A DNA stretch of 64,000 bases from Micromonospora gifhornensis (GTDB lineage: Bacteria; Actinomycetota; Actinomycetes; Mycobacteriales; Micromonosporaceae). Shown one piece after another: positions 1-8,028 of this stretch. The number at the start of each line of letters is the position of its first letter. Positions within the stretch are counted from its first letter, which is position 1. The translations under genes were made by a program, and so were the position numbers. Below the pieces are notes generated by a model. It searched no databases and was not told the DNA's origin. It saw only the letters and a program-made list of their open reading frames with translations. Where the stretch lies: positions 62,001 to 126,000 of the forward strand of contig NZ_BOPA01000011.1 in assembly GCF_016863515.1 (NCBI RefSeq), read 5' to 3'.

Positions 1-1
1 C

Positions 2-148
2 CTCGCCGAGGTGACCGGGCTGCTGGAAGGGCTGCGCGAGCACGGCACCGGCGCGGCGCGGCAACGAATGGCGTACGCCCGTACCGGACGGTTGCAGGAT
101 GTGGTGGCGCAGGTGGCGCGACAGACCCGGGGCGAGCCCCCGGCGTGA
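2..148 (+). CDS. C-terminal end of a GCS2-type carboxylate-amine ligase (partial)
   Basis: Only the last 48 codons are in the window, ending at TGA 146-148. The tail has a charged helix followed by GTGAARQR and RTGRLQDVV. This pattern is typical of the C-terminus of YbdK-type glutamate-cysteine ligase family proteins (GCS2), which ligate a carboxylate to an amine using ATP. The reading frame has strong G/C third positions and ends 13 bases before the next GTG start, so the two genes are probably cotranscribed. The family call rests on a short tail and is tentative; another protein ending in a similar helix cannot be excluded. Confidence 0.5.
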   Translation, partial: LAEVTGLLEGLREHGTGAARQRMAYARTGRLQDVVAQVARQTRGEPPA

Positions 149-161
149 CAGGAGGGTTGCC

Positions 162-1532
162 GTGGCGGAACGAATGATCGTCATCGGCGGTGACGCCGCC
201 GGGATGGCGGCAGCCGCCCAGGCCCGGCGCAGCCGGGGGCGGGACGACCTGGAGATCGTCGCGTTCGAGCGGGGACACTTCACGTCGTACTCGGCGTGTG
301 GGATCCCGTACTGGATAAGTGGTCTGGTGCCCGACCGCGATCAGCTGATCGCGCGGGACCCGGCGACGCACCGGGAGAAGTTCGACATCGACGTACGCCT
401 GCGGCACGAGGTGGTCGCGATCGACCTGGACCGCCGCGAGGTGACCGCGGTGGACCTGGCGGGCGGCGGCGAGGTCCGCGAGCCCTTCGACATCCTGATG
501 TACGCCACCGGAGCGGTGCCGACCACGCCGGACTGGGCGCGTACCGACGTCGCCGGGGTGTTCGGGGTGCAGACGCTCGACGACGGATCGGCGCTGCGCA
601 GCTGGTTGGACGCCGACCCGCCGCCGCAGCGGGCGGTGGTGGTCGGCGGCGGCTACATCGGGGTGGAGATGGCCGAGGCGTTGGTGCTGCGCGGCCTGTC
701 CGTCACCCTTGTCGAGCGGGCCGAACAGCCGATGTCCACGGTCGACCCGGACATGGCCCGGCTGGTCACCGACGCGATGCGCGGGCTGGGCGTGGACATC
801 CGTGCCGGCGTGCAGGTCACCGGGCTGTCCGAGCACGACGGCCGGGTCGACGCCGTGCAGACCGACGCGGGCTCGATCCCGACCGACGTGGTCGTCCTCG
901 GGCTCGGCGTACGCCCGAACACCGCGCTCGCCGAAGCCGCCGGCCTGCCCATCGGTACGACAGGTGGCCTGCGGGTGAACCGTCAGATGCGGGTCGCCGG
1001 GGTGCCCGGGGTGTGGGCCGGCGGGGACTGCGTGGAGACCCTGCACCGGGTCAGCGGAATGCCGGTGCACGTGCCGCTCGGCACCCATGCCAACAAGCAG
1101 GGCAGGGTCGCCGGCATCAACATCGGCGGCGGGTACGCCACCTTCGCCGGAGTGATCGGCACCGCCGTCACCAAGGTCTGCGACCTGGAGGTGGGGCGTA
1201 CCGGCTTGCGCGAGCGGGACGCGCTGGCCGCCGGCTTCGAGTTCGTCTCGGTGATCGCCAAGTCGACCAACCGGGCCGGCTACTACCCGGGCGCCCGCCC
1301 GATGACGGTCAAGCTGATCGCCGAACGGCCCAGTGGCCGGCTGCTCGGGGCACAGATCGTCGGCTGGTCCGAGGCGGCGAAGCGGATCGACACACTGGCC
1401 GTGGCGTTGTGGAACCGGATGACGGTGGACGACATGACCGCCCTGGACCTCGGCTACGCCCCGCCGTACTCCCCGGCCTGGGACCCGGTGCTGGTCGCCG
1501 CCCGCAAGGCGGTCGACGCACTCGCCCGCTGA
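162..1532 (+). CDS. FAD-dependent pyridine nucleotide-disulfide oxidoreductase, CoA-disulfide reductase type
   Basis: A 456-aa flavoprotein expected to reduce a disulfide such as CoA disulfide with NAD(P)H, in the cytoplasm. The N-terminal FAD fold opens with GGDAAGM (residues 9-15). The single redox cysteine Cys46 lies in YSACGIPY, as in CoA-disulfide reductases and NADH oxidases rather than the two-Cys glutathione reductases. A second Rossmann motif VVVGGGYIG lies near residue 170, and the second FAD contact VWAGGDC near 290. The dimerisation domain follows, and no rhodanese domain is attached. GTG 162 is chosen because GGAGGG at 151-156 is correctly spaced; ATG 174 is the alternative. The true substrate (CoA, polysulfide or oxygen) cannot be read from sequence. 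Confidence 0.85.
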   Translation: MAERMIVIGGDAAGMAAAAQARRSRGRDDLEIVAFERGHFTSYSACGIPYWISGLVPDRDQLIARDPATHREKFDIDVRLRHEVVAIDLDRREVTAVDLAGGGEVREPFDILMYATGAVPTTPDWARTDVAGVFGVQTLDDGSALRSWLDADPPPQRAVVVGGGYIGVEMAEALVLRGLSVTLVERAEQPMSTVDPDMARLVTDAMRGLGVDIRAGVQVTGLSEHDGRVDAVQTDAGSIPTDVVVLGLGVRPNTALAEAAGLPIGTTGGLRVNRQMRVAGVPGVWAGGDCVETLHRVSGMPVHVPLGTHANKQGRVAGINIGGGYATFAGVIGTAVTKVCDLEVGRTGLRERDALAAGFEFVSVIAKSTNRAGYYPGARPMTVKLIAERPSGRLLGAQIVGWSEAAKRIDTLAVALWNRMTVDDMTALDLGYAPPYSPAWDPVLVAARKAVDALAR

Positions 1533-1623
1533 GCGTTTCTTGTGCGGCTACCGCCTGGCGCCGGTGGCCGGGCGCGGGCTGGTCGGGGTGTGACGGCAGG
1601 TCGGAATCGGCCAGGATGAGCCA

Positions 1624-2493
1624 GTGACCGGCGCGCTGCGGATTCCCGACGGGTTGACCTGGTTGCACGGCATGCCGGGCGGCTCGGAATGGTTGGCCGA
1701 ACTGCCCGGCCGGTTGGCCGCATGTGCCCGGCGCTGGTCGCTGCGGGTCGGGCAGCCCTTCGGGTACGCCTTCGCTTCGCTGGCGGTGCCGGTGGACCTG
1801 CCCGACGGCACCCGGGCAGTGCTCAAGTTGCAGTTTCCCGACGCGGAGAGCGAGCACGAGGCGACCGCGCTACGCCGCTGGAACGGCGACGGCGCCATCC
1901 GGCTGCTCGCCCACGACCCCGAGTTGCGGGCCCTGCTGGTGGAACGCTGTGACCCCGGAACCCCGCTGCACGCGCTACCGCTCGACGAAGCGCTCGACGC
2001 CGTGGTGGCGCTGCTCCCCCGCCTCTGGGTGCCGGCCGGTCAGCCGTTCATGTCGTTGGCGGAGGCAGCCGCCGGCTGGACGGCTCGGCTGCCGATCACG
2101 TGGGAGCGCGCCGGACGGCCGTACGAGCGGCGGCTGCTCGACGCCGCTCTCGACCTGCTCACCGGGTTGGCCGGCAGCCAGGGCGAGCAGGTACTTGTCA
2201 ACCAGGACCTGCACGCCGCCAACGTGTTGCGGGCCGAGCGCGAACCATGGCTGGTGATCGATCCGAAGCCGCTGGTCGGCGAACGGGAGTTCTCGGTGGT
2301 GCCGATGGTGCGCGGCACGGAACTGGGCCATTCGCGGGCGGCCGTGCGCCGCCGACTGGACAGGCTCAGCGCCGAACTGGGTCTGGACCGTGAGCGGGTA
2401 CGCGGTTGGACGATCGGCCAGACGATGGCCTGGAGCATCGACGGCGGCCGGGTCTTCACCGACCACCTCGAGGTGGTCCGCTGGCTCGAATGA
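1624..2493 (+). CDS. APH(6)/hydroxyurea-kinase-like phosphotransferase
   Basis: A 289-aa protein of the aminoglycoside 6-O-phosphotransferase / hydroxyurea kinase family, which transfers the ATP gamma-phosphate to small hydroxylated compounds. The catalytic segment reads NQDLHAANVL (residues about 194-203), where Asp and Asn match the HxDxxxxN loop with the first His replaced by Asn. It is followed by the family signature IDPKPLVGE. The N-terminal lobe has AVLKLQFP, with the expected ATP-binding Lys, and EHEATALRRW. GTG 1624 is the first start after the upstream gene. Chromosomal members often have no known substrate, so a resistance role is only a possibility. A 59-bp repeat starts 3 bases after the stop. 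Confidence 0.75.
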   Translation: MTGALRIPDGLTWLHGMPGGSEWLAELPGRLAACARRWSLRVGQPFGYAFASLAVPVDLPDGTRAVLKLQFPDAESEHEATALRRWNGDGAIRLLAHDPELRALLVERCDPGTPLHALPLDEALDAVVALLPRLWVPAGQPFMSLAEAAAGWTARLPITWERAGRPYERRLLDAALDLLTGLAGSQGEQVLVNQDLHAANVLRAEREPWLVIDPKPLVGEREFSVVPMVRGTELGHSRAAVRRRLDRLSAELGLDRERVRGWTIGQTMAWSIDGGRVFTDHLEVVRWLE

Positions 2494-2495
2494 GG

Positions 2496-2554
2496 CGTTA
2501 ACAGGGGCACCCTGCTATGCAGCAGGCGTTAACAAGGTGCCCTTCCTTACACCT
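2496..2554. repeat. 59-bp intergenic repeat, family C copy 1
   Basis: Two tandem half-units beginning CGTTAACA, each with a short G-run/C-run hairpin and joined by a TATGCA linker. Copy 2 lies at 38028-38086 with the same length and 48 of 59 identical bases. Half-unit 1 forms CAGGG-GCA-CCCTG. The right end overlaps the stop codon of nei (TAA at 2549-2547), so the element lies exactly between two convergent genes and could act as a bidirectional terminator. Confidence 0.75.
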
Positions 2555-3353
2555 GGCAGGTGGGGCACCAGTAGAGGTTGCGGGCGGTGATGGTGCCTCG
2601 GCTGATCGGGGTGGCGCAGACGTGGCACGGCTGGTCGGGACGGCGGTAGACGTACACCTCACCGCCGTGCCGGTCGACGCGGGCCGGGCGACCCATCGCC
2701 TCGGGCAGGTGTTCGGCGCGGACGGTGTCGATCCGGCCGGTACCGACGGCGAGCGTCATCAGCTCCACCAGGTCGGCCCAGAGCGCCTCCCAGCCGGCGC
2801 GGGTCAGCTCCCGGCCGGGCAGCGTCGGCGGCAGTCCGGCGCGGAACAGCGCCTCGGTCACGAAGATCAACCCGGTACCGGCCACCACCGACTGGTCCAG
2901 CAACAGCGCCGCCAGCGGCGTCGAACTGCGGGAGATCCGGGCGTACGCCTGCTGCGGGTCGGCGTCGGCGCGCAACGGATCCGGGCCGAGGCGGGCCCGC
3001 AGCGCCGCCGCCTCGGGCGGCGTGAGCAGTTCGCAGGCGGTCGGCCCGCGCAGGTCGAGCCAGTGCCGGTCGGTGGCCAGCCGCAGCCGGATCTGCCCCA
3101 CCGGCTCCGGTGGCTCACCGTCACCGTCGGTGACCTTTCCGTACAGGCCGAGGTGCACGTGCAGGATCCGCTCACCGGCGTAGTGGTGCAGCAGGTGCTT
3201 GCCGTACGCCTCGGTCTGCTCCAGGACGGACCCGGACAGCAGCGCGGCGCCCTCGGCGAACCGGCCCTGCGGGCTGGCGGCGAGCACCTTGTCCCCGACG
3301 AACAACTCGGCGTGCCGAGCTGCCAGGCGATGAATCGTGTGTCCCTCTGGCAC
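2547..3353 (-). CDS. nei: Fpg/Nei family DNA glycosylase/AP lyase (endonuclease VIII type)
   Basis: A 268-aa base-excision repair enzyme that removes oxidised bases and cuts the abasic site. The start is GTG at 3353, followed directly by PEGHTIH. After removal of the initiator residue Pro becomes the N-terminal Schiff-base nucleophile with Glu next to it. The longer frame upstream would bury this residue and is rejected. PEGHTIHRLA is the Nei/Nei2 form of the motif, unlike MPELPEV of Fpg. The C-terminus carries a zinc finger of the form CHVC-x(16)-CPTC. The gene is convergent with the APH-like kinase, and the family C repeat overlaps its stop codon. Confidence 0.9.
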   Translation of the reverse strand: MPEGHTIHRLAARHAELFVGDKVLAASPQGRFAEGAALLSGSVLEQTEAYGKHLLHHYAGERILHVHLGLYGKVTDGDGEPPEPVGQIRLRLATDRHWLDLRGPTACELLTPPEAAALRARLGPDPLRADADPQQAYARISRSSTPLAALLLDQSVVAGTGLIFVTEALFRAGLPPTLPGRELTRAGWEALWADLVELMTLAVGTGRIDTVRAEHLPEAMGRPARVDRHGGEVYVYRRPDQPCHVCATPISRGTITARNLYWCPTCQV

Positions 3354-3585
3354 GACCACCAAGCGTAGCCAGCCTCTTGCCCGACTCACCGGACAGGAGT
3401 GGGTGCGGGTTCCGAATCGACCCGGAGCACGCCGGCCCTTGCTGGATGCCGGCAGTCGGAGAAGGTGCTCGGCGGCGGCCTGCTACTACTCGCTGGTAAG
3501 GATCATGCCCGAACGTCTGGTTCAATTGCGCCTCGGGACGCCGGAGACGGCGATGCCACGCCGGTGCGAAGAAGGACGGTGGGTC

Positions 3586-4278
3586 ATGACGGATCGGATG
3601 CGGCGCGCGGTGGTGGTCGGCAACAGCGACGGGATCGGGTTGGCGTTCACCCGTCGACTGCTGGCCGACGGCTGGCGGGTCGCCGGGTTGTCCCGCCGGG
3701 ACAACCCCATCGCCGTCCCCACGTACACCCATCACACAGTCGACGTGACCGCACCGGACTATCCGGAGGTGCTCGGCAAGGCGATCGACGAACTGGGTGG
3801 GGTGGACCTCTGCGTGTACGCCGCCGGCATCGGCGAGCCCGTCGACCTGGCCGACCTGGACGCGCAGACCCGGACCTTCGAGGTCAACCTGATGGGCGCG
3901 GTACGCACGGCGTCCACGGTCGTACCGAGGATGGCGGCGGCCGGCGACGGCCATCTCATCGGGCTGTCCAGCCTCGCCGACCGGCTGGTCTCCCGGGACG
4001 CACCCGGCTACGCCGGTTCGAAGGCCGGGCTGTCGTCGTACCTGATGGGGCTGTCGGCGGCGCTGCGCGGACAGGGCGTGAGCGTGACCACCGTCCGGTT
4101 CGGCTTCGTGGACACCAAAATGGCGAAGGGACCGGTACGACCGATGATGATCTCGGTCGACCAGGCGGTCGAGGTCCTCGTGCGGTGCGTACGCGACCGC
4201 CCGGTGCTCGTCTCCCGCCCCCGCCGCATGGCCCTGCTCACCTCCGCCCTCTCCCCCTTCACCCGCCCCCGCCGCTGA
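3586..4278 (+). CDS. Short-chain dehydrogenase/reductase
   Basis: A 230-aa classical SDR oxidoreductase. The cofactor loop reads VVGNSDGIGLAF (about residues 8-19), a variant of TGxxxGIG with Asn-Ser-Asp in the middle. NNAG-like DLCVYAAGIG follows, then the catalytic Ser in LIGLSSLADR and the YxxxK pair in GYAGSKAGL. ATG 3586 is chosen because it directly precedes the Rossmann strand and follows GAAGGACGG. The substrate is unknown. The last 60 bases of the gene run into a strikingly C-rich tract that continues beyond the stop to the palindrome at 4322. Confidence 0.85.
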   Translation: MTDRMRRAVVVGNSDGIGLAFTRRLLADGWRVAGLSRRDNPIAVPTYTHHTVDVTAPDYPEVLGKAIDELGGVDLCVYAAGIGEPVDLADLDAQTRTFEVNLMGAVRTASTVVPRMAAAGDGHLIGLSSLADRLVSRDAPGYAGSKAGLSSYLMGLSAALRGQGVSVTTVRFGFVDTKMAKGPVRPMMISVDQAVEVLVRCVRDRPVLVSRPRRMALLTSALSPFTRPRR

Positions 4279-4321
4279 CCCCTGCGCTGCTCTCCCCCCT
4301 CTCCCCTCCTCTCCCCTCTCT

Positions 4322-4387
4322 CTCGCGGCAGATCTTGGTACGAAAGCGCCCTCAGAAGGGCCGTTTCGTACCAAGATCTGCCGCGAG
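4322..4387. repeat. GATCTTG palindrome, family A copy 1
   Basis: Perfect 24-bp inverted arms (4322-4345 and 4364-4387) around an 18-base loop that can pair partly itself. The arm core is GATCTTGGTACGAAA. The element lies between the SDR stop and the next gene on the same strand. A polypyrimidine C-rich tract precedes it (about 4230-4321) and a G-rich tract follows (about 4412-4460). The second copy is at 10367-10418. Possible roles are transcription terminator or a mobile REP-like palindrome. Confidence 0.85.
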
Positions 4388-4485
4388 TGCGTGTTGCCTG
4401 AAGAGTCGCTGGGTACGTGTGGGGTGTTAGCGCGTGGGGTGGTCGGGGGGTGGGGGCCTGCCACGCATGATCAGGAGGTGAAGCC

Positions 4486-5520
4486 ATGAGATTTCCTTCG
4501 CTGTCCCGCCGGACGGAACCGGCGACGACCCTCGACGAGGACGCCGAACGCGGTGCCACGGTCGCCACCGACACCCGGCCCACCGACCGCAACGACGGGG
4601 CCTACCGCAGCAGCTCAGCGACCCCCACCGCCGAGCGCCCAACCAACCCGGCAACCGCCGAGCGCCCAGCCGACACAGCCGCCACCCGGGCAACCAACCC
4701 GGCCGCCGCCGACCGGTCAGGAACCGCCGAGCGGGCGTCCGACCGAGCGGCCACCGGCGGCGTCGCTGGAGCTGCCCCCGTGGACAGCACCGATCGGCCG
4801 GCCACCGAGCGGGCCGCTGCCCGAGCCGCCACGGCCCGGTCCGGCGTCGACGGCTCCCGCCGAGCCCGCGCCACCACCCCCGTACCGCCCACCGGCCGCA
4901 CCACCCCCACCAGCACGACCACCCGAAACGACACCGCCGCTACCCCCACCAGCACGACCACCCGAAACGACGTGACCACCCCCACCGAAGCAACCAGCCG
5001 AAACGGCGTGACCACCCGAAACGGCGTGACCACCACCGGTGTGATCGCCGGCAGCAGCGTGACCGACCGGACCCGTACCGACGATCTGGAGCGCACCCCG
5101 GAGCGTGACCCGGCGCTCGGTGGTGAGCGGGACGGCAGCGTCGAGCGCACCGATGGCCGGGAGGCGTCGGACGAGGCGCAGGTGGTTGCCGGTCGACGGC
5201 CGCGGCCCAGCCTGCTGGCCACCGTCGGCCTGATCGTCGGGGTCGCCGGCCTGCTGTTCGTGCTGACCGGGACGCTTGCCGGGTACGGCATCGGCATCGG
5301 TGCCCTCGGCGCGGTGTTCGCCGTGCTCGGCCTGATCGCCACTCGGCGGCGACACGTCGCCGGCAAGCCCGACGCCCTGCTCGGGATCGCCTTCGGCCTC
5401 GGCGCGGTGGTGCTCGGCGTGCTGGCCATGACCGGGCAGTACGAGTGGCCGAACACCGACGGTGACACGGTGGCCAGGCTGCGCGAGTGGCTTGATTCAC
5501 AGTTTGTGGATCGGTTCTAG
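4486..5520 (+). CDS. Thr/Ala/Arg-rich protein with C-terminal membrane domain
   Basis: A 344-aa protein with a long low-complexity, probably disordered cytoplasmic N-terminus (about residues 1-240), then hydrophobic segments near residues 243-285 (LLATVGLIVGVAGLLFVLTG and IGALGAVFAVLGLIATRR) and 295-312. This resembles DUF4190-type small membrane domains. The start ATG 4486 has a near-perfect AGGAGG at 4471-4476. Internal repeats include PTSTTTRND twice and RNGVTT twice. An overlapping +1 frame (4553-4975) would give a proline-rich peptide, but its third positions are A-rich, so I take the long frame as coding. Function unknown. Confidence 0.7.
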   Translation: MRFPSLSRRTEPATTLDEDAERGATVATDTRPTDRNDGAYRSSSATPTAERPTNPATAERPADTAATRATNPAAADRSGTAERASDRAATGGVAGAAPVDSTDRPATERAAARAATARSGVDGSRRARATTPVPPTGRTTPTSTTTRNDTAATPTSTTTRNDVTTPTEATSRNGVTTRNGVTTTGVIAGSSVTDRTRTDDLERTPERDPALGGERDGSVERTDGREASDEAQVVAGRRPRPSLLATVGLIVGVAGLLFVLTGTLAGYGIGIGALGAVFAVLGLIATRRRHVAGKPDALLGIAFGLGAVVLGVLAMTGQYEWPNTDGDTVARLREWLDSQFVDRF

Positions 5521-5538
5521 TGGGCACATTTCGCCGCG

Positions 5539-5694
5539 CCGGTGGTTCACCGGCGCCCGGCCGGTGAGGAACCGGCCGCAGCCCGACCAGCTCTGGTGGT
5601 TCACCAGCCGGGCACACACATTTCGTCAGGGGCGGCGATTCGCCGCCCCTGATGTGTGTTCGCAGCCCGTCCAGCCACCGTTTCGCCGAAACGG
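5539..5694. other. Battery of five hairpins in a 417-base gene-free stretch
   Basis: The gap 5521-5937 opens with five consecutive perfect hairpins: 5539-5553 (CCGGTG-GTT-CACCGG), 5558-5578 (8-bp stem), 5593-5607 (CTGGTG-GTT-CACCAG), 5614-5659 (an 11-bp GC stem with a 3-base loop, extended by an ACACACA/TGTGTGT outer stem) and 5678-5694 (CCGTTTCG/CGAAACGG). The first and third share TGGTGGTTCACC. The fourth is a good terminator candidate for the upstream gene. The rest of the gap (5695-5937) holds no gene that I can support and must contain the promoter for the arginine module. Confidence 0.7.
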
Positions 5695-5937
5695 CGGTCT
5701 CCCACCCATCCCGACACCCCCACTACGCCGAAACAGCGCCACCGCCAACCCCGCTGGAAGTCGATCACGTGTTCGGCGCAACGATCAGTCGTCGGCAGGT
5801 CCTCAGACGCAATGATCTGCTGCCCTCTGCAAGGGTCTGCGGTGGATTCTGCAGGTCGGGGGCGCATACCGTTGAGGCACGCGCCAGCCCGTGGGCCGCC
5901 GGTGGTCAGGGCGCGCGGAGACCCTGGGAGCAGGACA

Positions 5938-6759
5938 ATGACGATGGACGCCACCCGCCAGCACTTTCTGATGTGCCGGCCGACGTACTTCGCCGTCGAC
6001 TACGCGATCAACCCGTGGATGGATCCGACCGCCCCCGTCGACACGGATCTCGCCGTCCGGCAGTGGGAGCGGCTGCGCAAGGTGTACCGGGACCTGGGGC
6101 ACACCGTCGAGGAGATCACTCCGGTGCCGGGTCTGCCGGACATGGTCTTCGCCGCCAACGGCGGCACCGTGATCGACGGTAAGGCGATGGCGGTGCAGTT
6201 CCGCGACCCGCAGCGCGCCGACGAGGCGCCCGCCTACCGTGCCTGGTTCGAGGCAGCCGGCTTCGAGATGTACGACCCGAAGCACGTCAACGAGGGCGAG
6301 GGCGACATCCTGCTGGCCGGCGACTACCTGCTCGCCGGCACCGGATTCCGTACCGCGCACGCCTCGCACGCCCAGTTGCAGGAGGTCTTCGGTTACCCGG
6401 TGATCACGATGCAGTTGGTCGACCCGCGCTTCTACCACCTGGACACCGCGTTGACCGTGCTCGACGAGCGGACCGTGGCGTACCTGCCGGAGGCGTTCTC
6501 CCCCGGCAGCCAGGCCGTACTGCGCCGGCTCTTCCCGGACGCGGTGCACGCCACCATGGCCGACGCCGAGGTCCTCGGCCTCAACGCGGTGAGTGACGGC
6601 CGGCACGTGGTCCTGCCCGAGCAGGCCACCGACCTGGCCGCGAAGCTGCGCGAGCGGGGCTACCAGACCATCGGCGTCGACCTGTCCGAGCTGCGCAAGG
6701 CCGGCGGTGGCCCGAAGTGCTGCACGTTGCGACTCCGTCAGGGAAAGGCAAGCCGATGA
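5938..6759 (+). CDS. ddaH: Dimethylargininase / arginine dihydrolase-like amidinohydrolase
   Basis: A 273-aa guanidine-modifying enzyme of the DDAH/arginine deiminase fold. The N-terminus FLMCRPTYFAVDYAINPWMD (residues 10-29) and LPDMVFAANGG (66-76) are typical of this branch. Cys261-Cys262 near the C-terminus (PKCCTLRL) supply the nucleophile, and YHLDTALTVL contains the catalytic-site His. ATG 5938 follows GGGAGCAGG. The stop overlaps the ATG of rocD (ATGA), so the two are translationally coupled. Such proteins are usually annotated as dimethylarginine dimethylaminohydrolase, giving citrulline. The Asn in FAANGG and the coupling to RocD suggest a dihydrolase giving ornithine instead (see findings). 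Confidence 0.8.
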   Translation: MTMDATRQHFLMCRPTYFAVDYAINPWMDPTAPVDTDLAVRQWERLRKVYRDLGHTVEEITPVPGLPDMVFAANGGTVIDGKAMAVQFRDPQRADEAPAYRAWFEAAGFEMYDPKHVNEGEGDILLAGDYLLAGTGFRTAHASHAQLQEVFGYPVITMQLVDPRFYHLDTALTVLDERTVAYLPEAFSPGSQAVLRRLFPDAVHATMADAEVLGLNAVSDGRHVVLPEQATDLAAKLRERGYQTIGVDLSELRKAGGGPKCCTLRLRQGKASR

Positions 6760-7970
6760 TCGAGGACATGCTGCGGACCCCCGCCGCGGTGCAGGACGCG
6801 GAGCGTCACACCGCGCACAACTACCACCCGCTGCCGGTGGTGATCTCCTCCGCCGAGGGTGCCTGGGTCACCGACGTGGACGGCCGGCGCTACCTGGACT
6901 GCCTGGCCGGCTACTCCGCGCTGAACTTCGGCCACCGTCACCCGGCGCTGATCGCCGCCGCACACGCCCAGCTCGACAAGCTGACGTTGACCAGCCGGGC
7001 GTTCATCCACGACCAGTTTGCCGACTTCTGCCGGGAGCTGGCCGCGTTGTGCGGCAAGGACCTGGTGCTGCCGATGAACACCGGGGCCGAGGCCGTGGAG
7101 ACCGGCATCAAGGTGGCCCGCAAGTGGGGATACCAGGTCAAGGGCGTACCGGCCGGTCAGGCCACAATCGTGGTCGCGGATGGCAACTTCCACGGGCGTA
7201 CGACCACCATCGTGAGCTTCTCCACCGACGACGACGCCCGCGCGGACTTCGGGCCGTACACCCCGGGTTTCAAGATCGTCCCGTACGGCGACCTGACCGC
7301 GTTGGCCGATGCGGTCGACGAGACAACCGTCGCGGTGCTGCTGGAGCCGATCCAGGGCGAGCAGGGTGTGGTGGTGCCGCCGACCGGCTACCTGCCGGGG
7401 GTGCGTCAGCTCTGCACCGAGCGCAACGTGCTGTTCATCGCCGACGAGATCCAGTCGGGGCTGGGGCGTACCGGGGCCACGTTCGCCTGCGAGCTGGAGG
7501 GCGTCGTACCGGACATGTACCTGCTGGGCAAGGCGCTCGGCGGCGGCATCGTGCCGGTCTCCGCGGTGGCGGCCGACACCGACGTGCTGGGCGTGCTGCG
7601 GCCCGGCCAGCACGGCTCGACCTTCGGCGGCAACCCGCTCGCCTGCGCGGTGGCCACCGAGGTGGTCCGGTTGCTGGCCACCGGCGAGTTCCAGCGCCGC
7701 TCGACCGAGTTGGGCGAGCGGCTGCACGCCGGCCTGCACGCCCTGATCGGCAAGGGCCTGGTCGCCGTACGCGGTCGGGGTCTGTGGGCCGGACTGGACA
7801 TCGACCCGGCGCTGATGAGCGGCCGGGAGGCGTGCGAACGTCTGATGGAGCGTGGCGTGCTGGCCAAGGACACCCACGGCTCGACGATCCGGCTCGCCCC
7901 GCCGCTGACGATCACCGCCGAGGAGATCGACCACGCGGTCGCGCAGCTGGCGGCGGTGCTGGCCGGCTGA
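6756..7970 (+). CDS. rocD: Ornithine--oxo-acid transaminase
   Basis: A 404-aa class III PLP aminotransferase that transfers the delta-amino group of ornithine to 2-oxoglutarate, giving glutamate semialdehyde. Typical features in order: NTGAEAVETGIKVARKWG (PLP phosphate-binding region, about residues 108-125), NFHGRT (about 146), EPIQGEQGV, FIADEIQSGLGRTG with the PLP Asp, and the Schiff-base Lys in LLGKALGGG (about residue 262), then GSTFGGNPLA. Start ATG 6756 overlaps the upstream stop. The pair makes a short route from arginine to glutamate and proline. A strong hairpin follows the stop. Confidence 0.93.
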   Translation: MIEDMLRTPAAVQDAERHTAHNYHPLPVVISSAEGAWVTDVDGRRYLDCLAGYSALNFGHRHPALIAAAHAQLDKLTLTSRAFIHDQFADFCRELAALCGKDLVLPMNTGAEAVETGIKVARKWGYQVKGVPAGQATIVVADGNFHGRTTTIVSFSTDDDARADFGPYTPGFKIVPYGDLTALADAVDETTVAVLLEPIQGEQGVVVPPTGYLPGVRQLCTERNVLFIADEIQSGLGRTGATFACELEGVVPDMYLLGKALGGGIVPVSAVAADTDVLGVLRPGQHGSTFGGNPLACAVATEVVRLLATGEFQRRSTELGERLHAGLHALIGKGLVAVRGRGLWAGLDIDPALMSGREACERLMERGVLAKDTHGSTIRLAPPLTITAEEIDHAVAQLAAVLAG

Positions 7971-7978
7971 CCAGCCAA

Positions 7979-8014
7979 CGCGGGTGGGTGCCAGATCCCG
8001 GGCACCCACCCGCG
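7979..8014. terminator. Bidirectional hairpin terminator
   Basis: A perfect 14-bp stem (7979-7992 with 8001-8014) and an 8-base loop lies between the convergent rocD and FHA genes. It has no T-tract, as is usual for high-GC actinobacteria. Confidence 0.8.
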
Positions 8015-8028
8015 TCACGGCTTCGGAT

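Noticed and set aside
4553..4975. Proline-rich 140-codon frame within the 4486 gene
   Set aside because: Many third-position A bases (CCA, ACA), no ribosome site at its ATG, and the enclosing frame has better codon use and a membrane domain.
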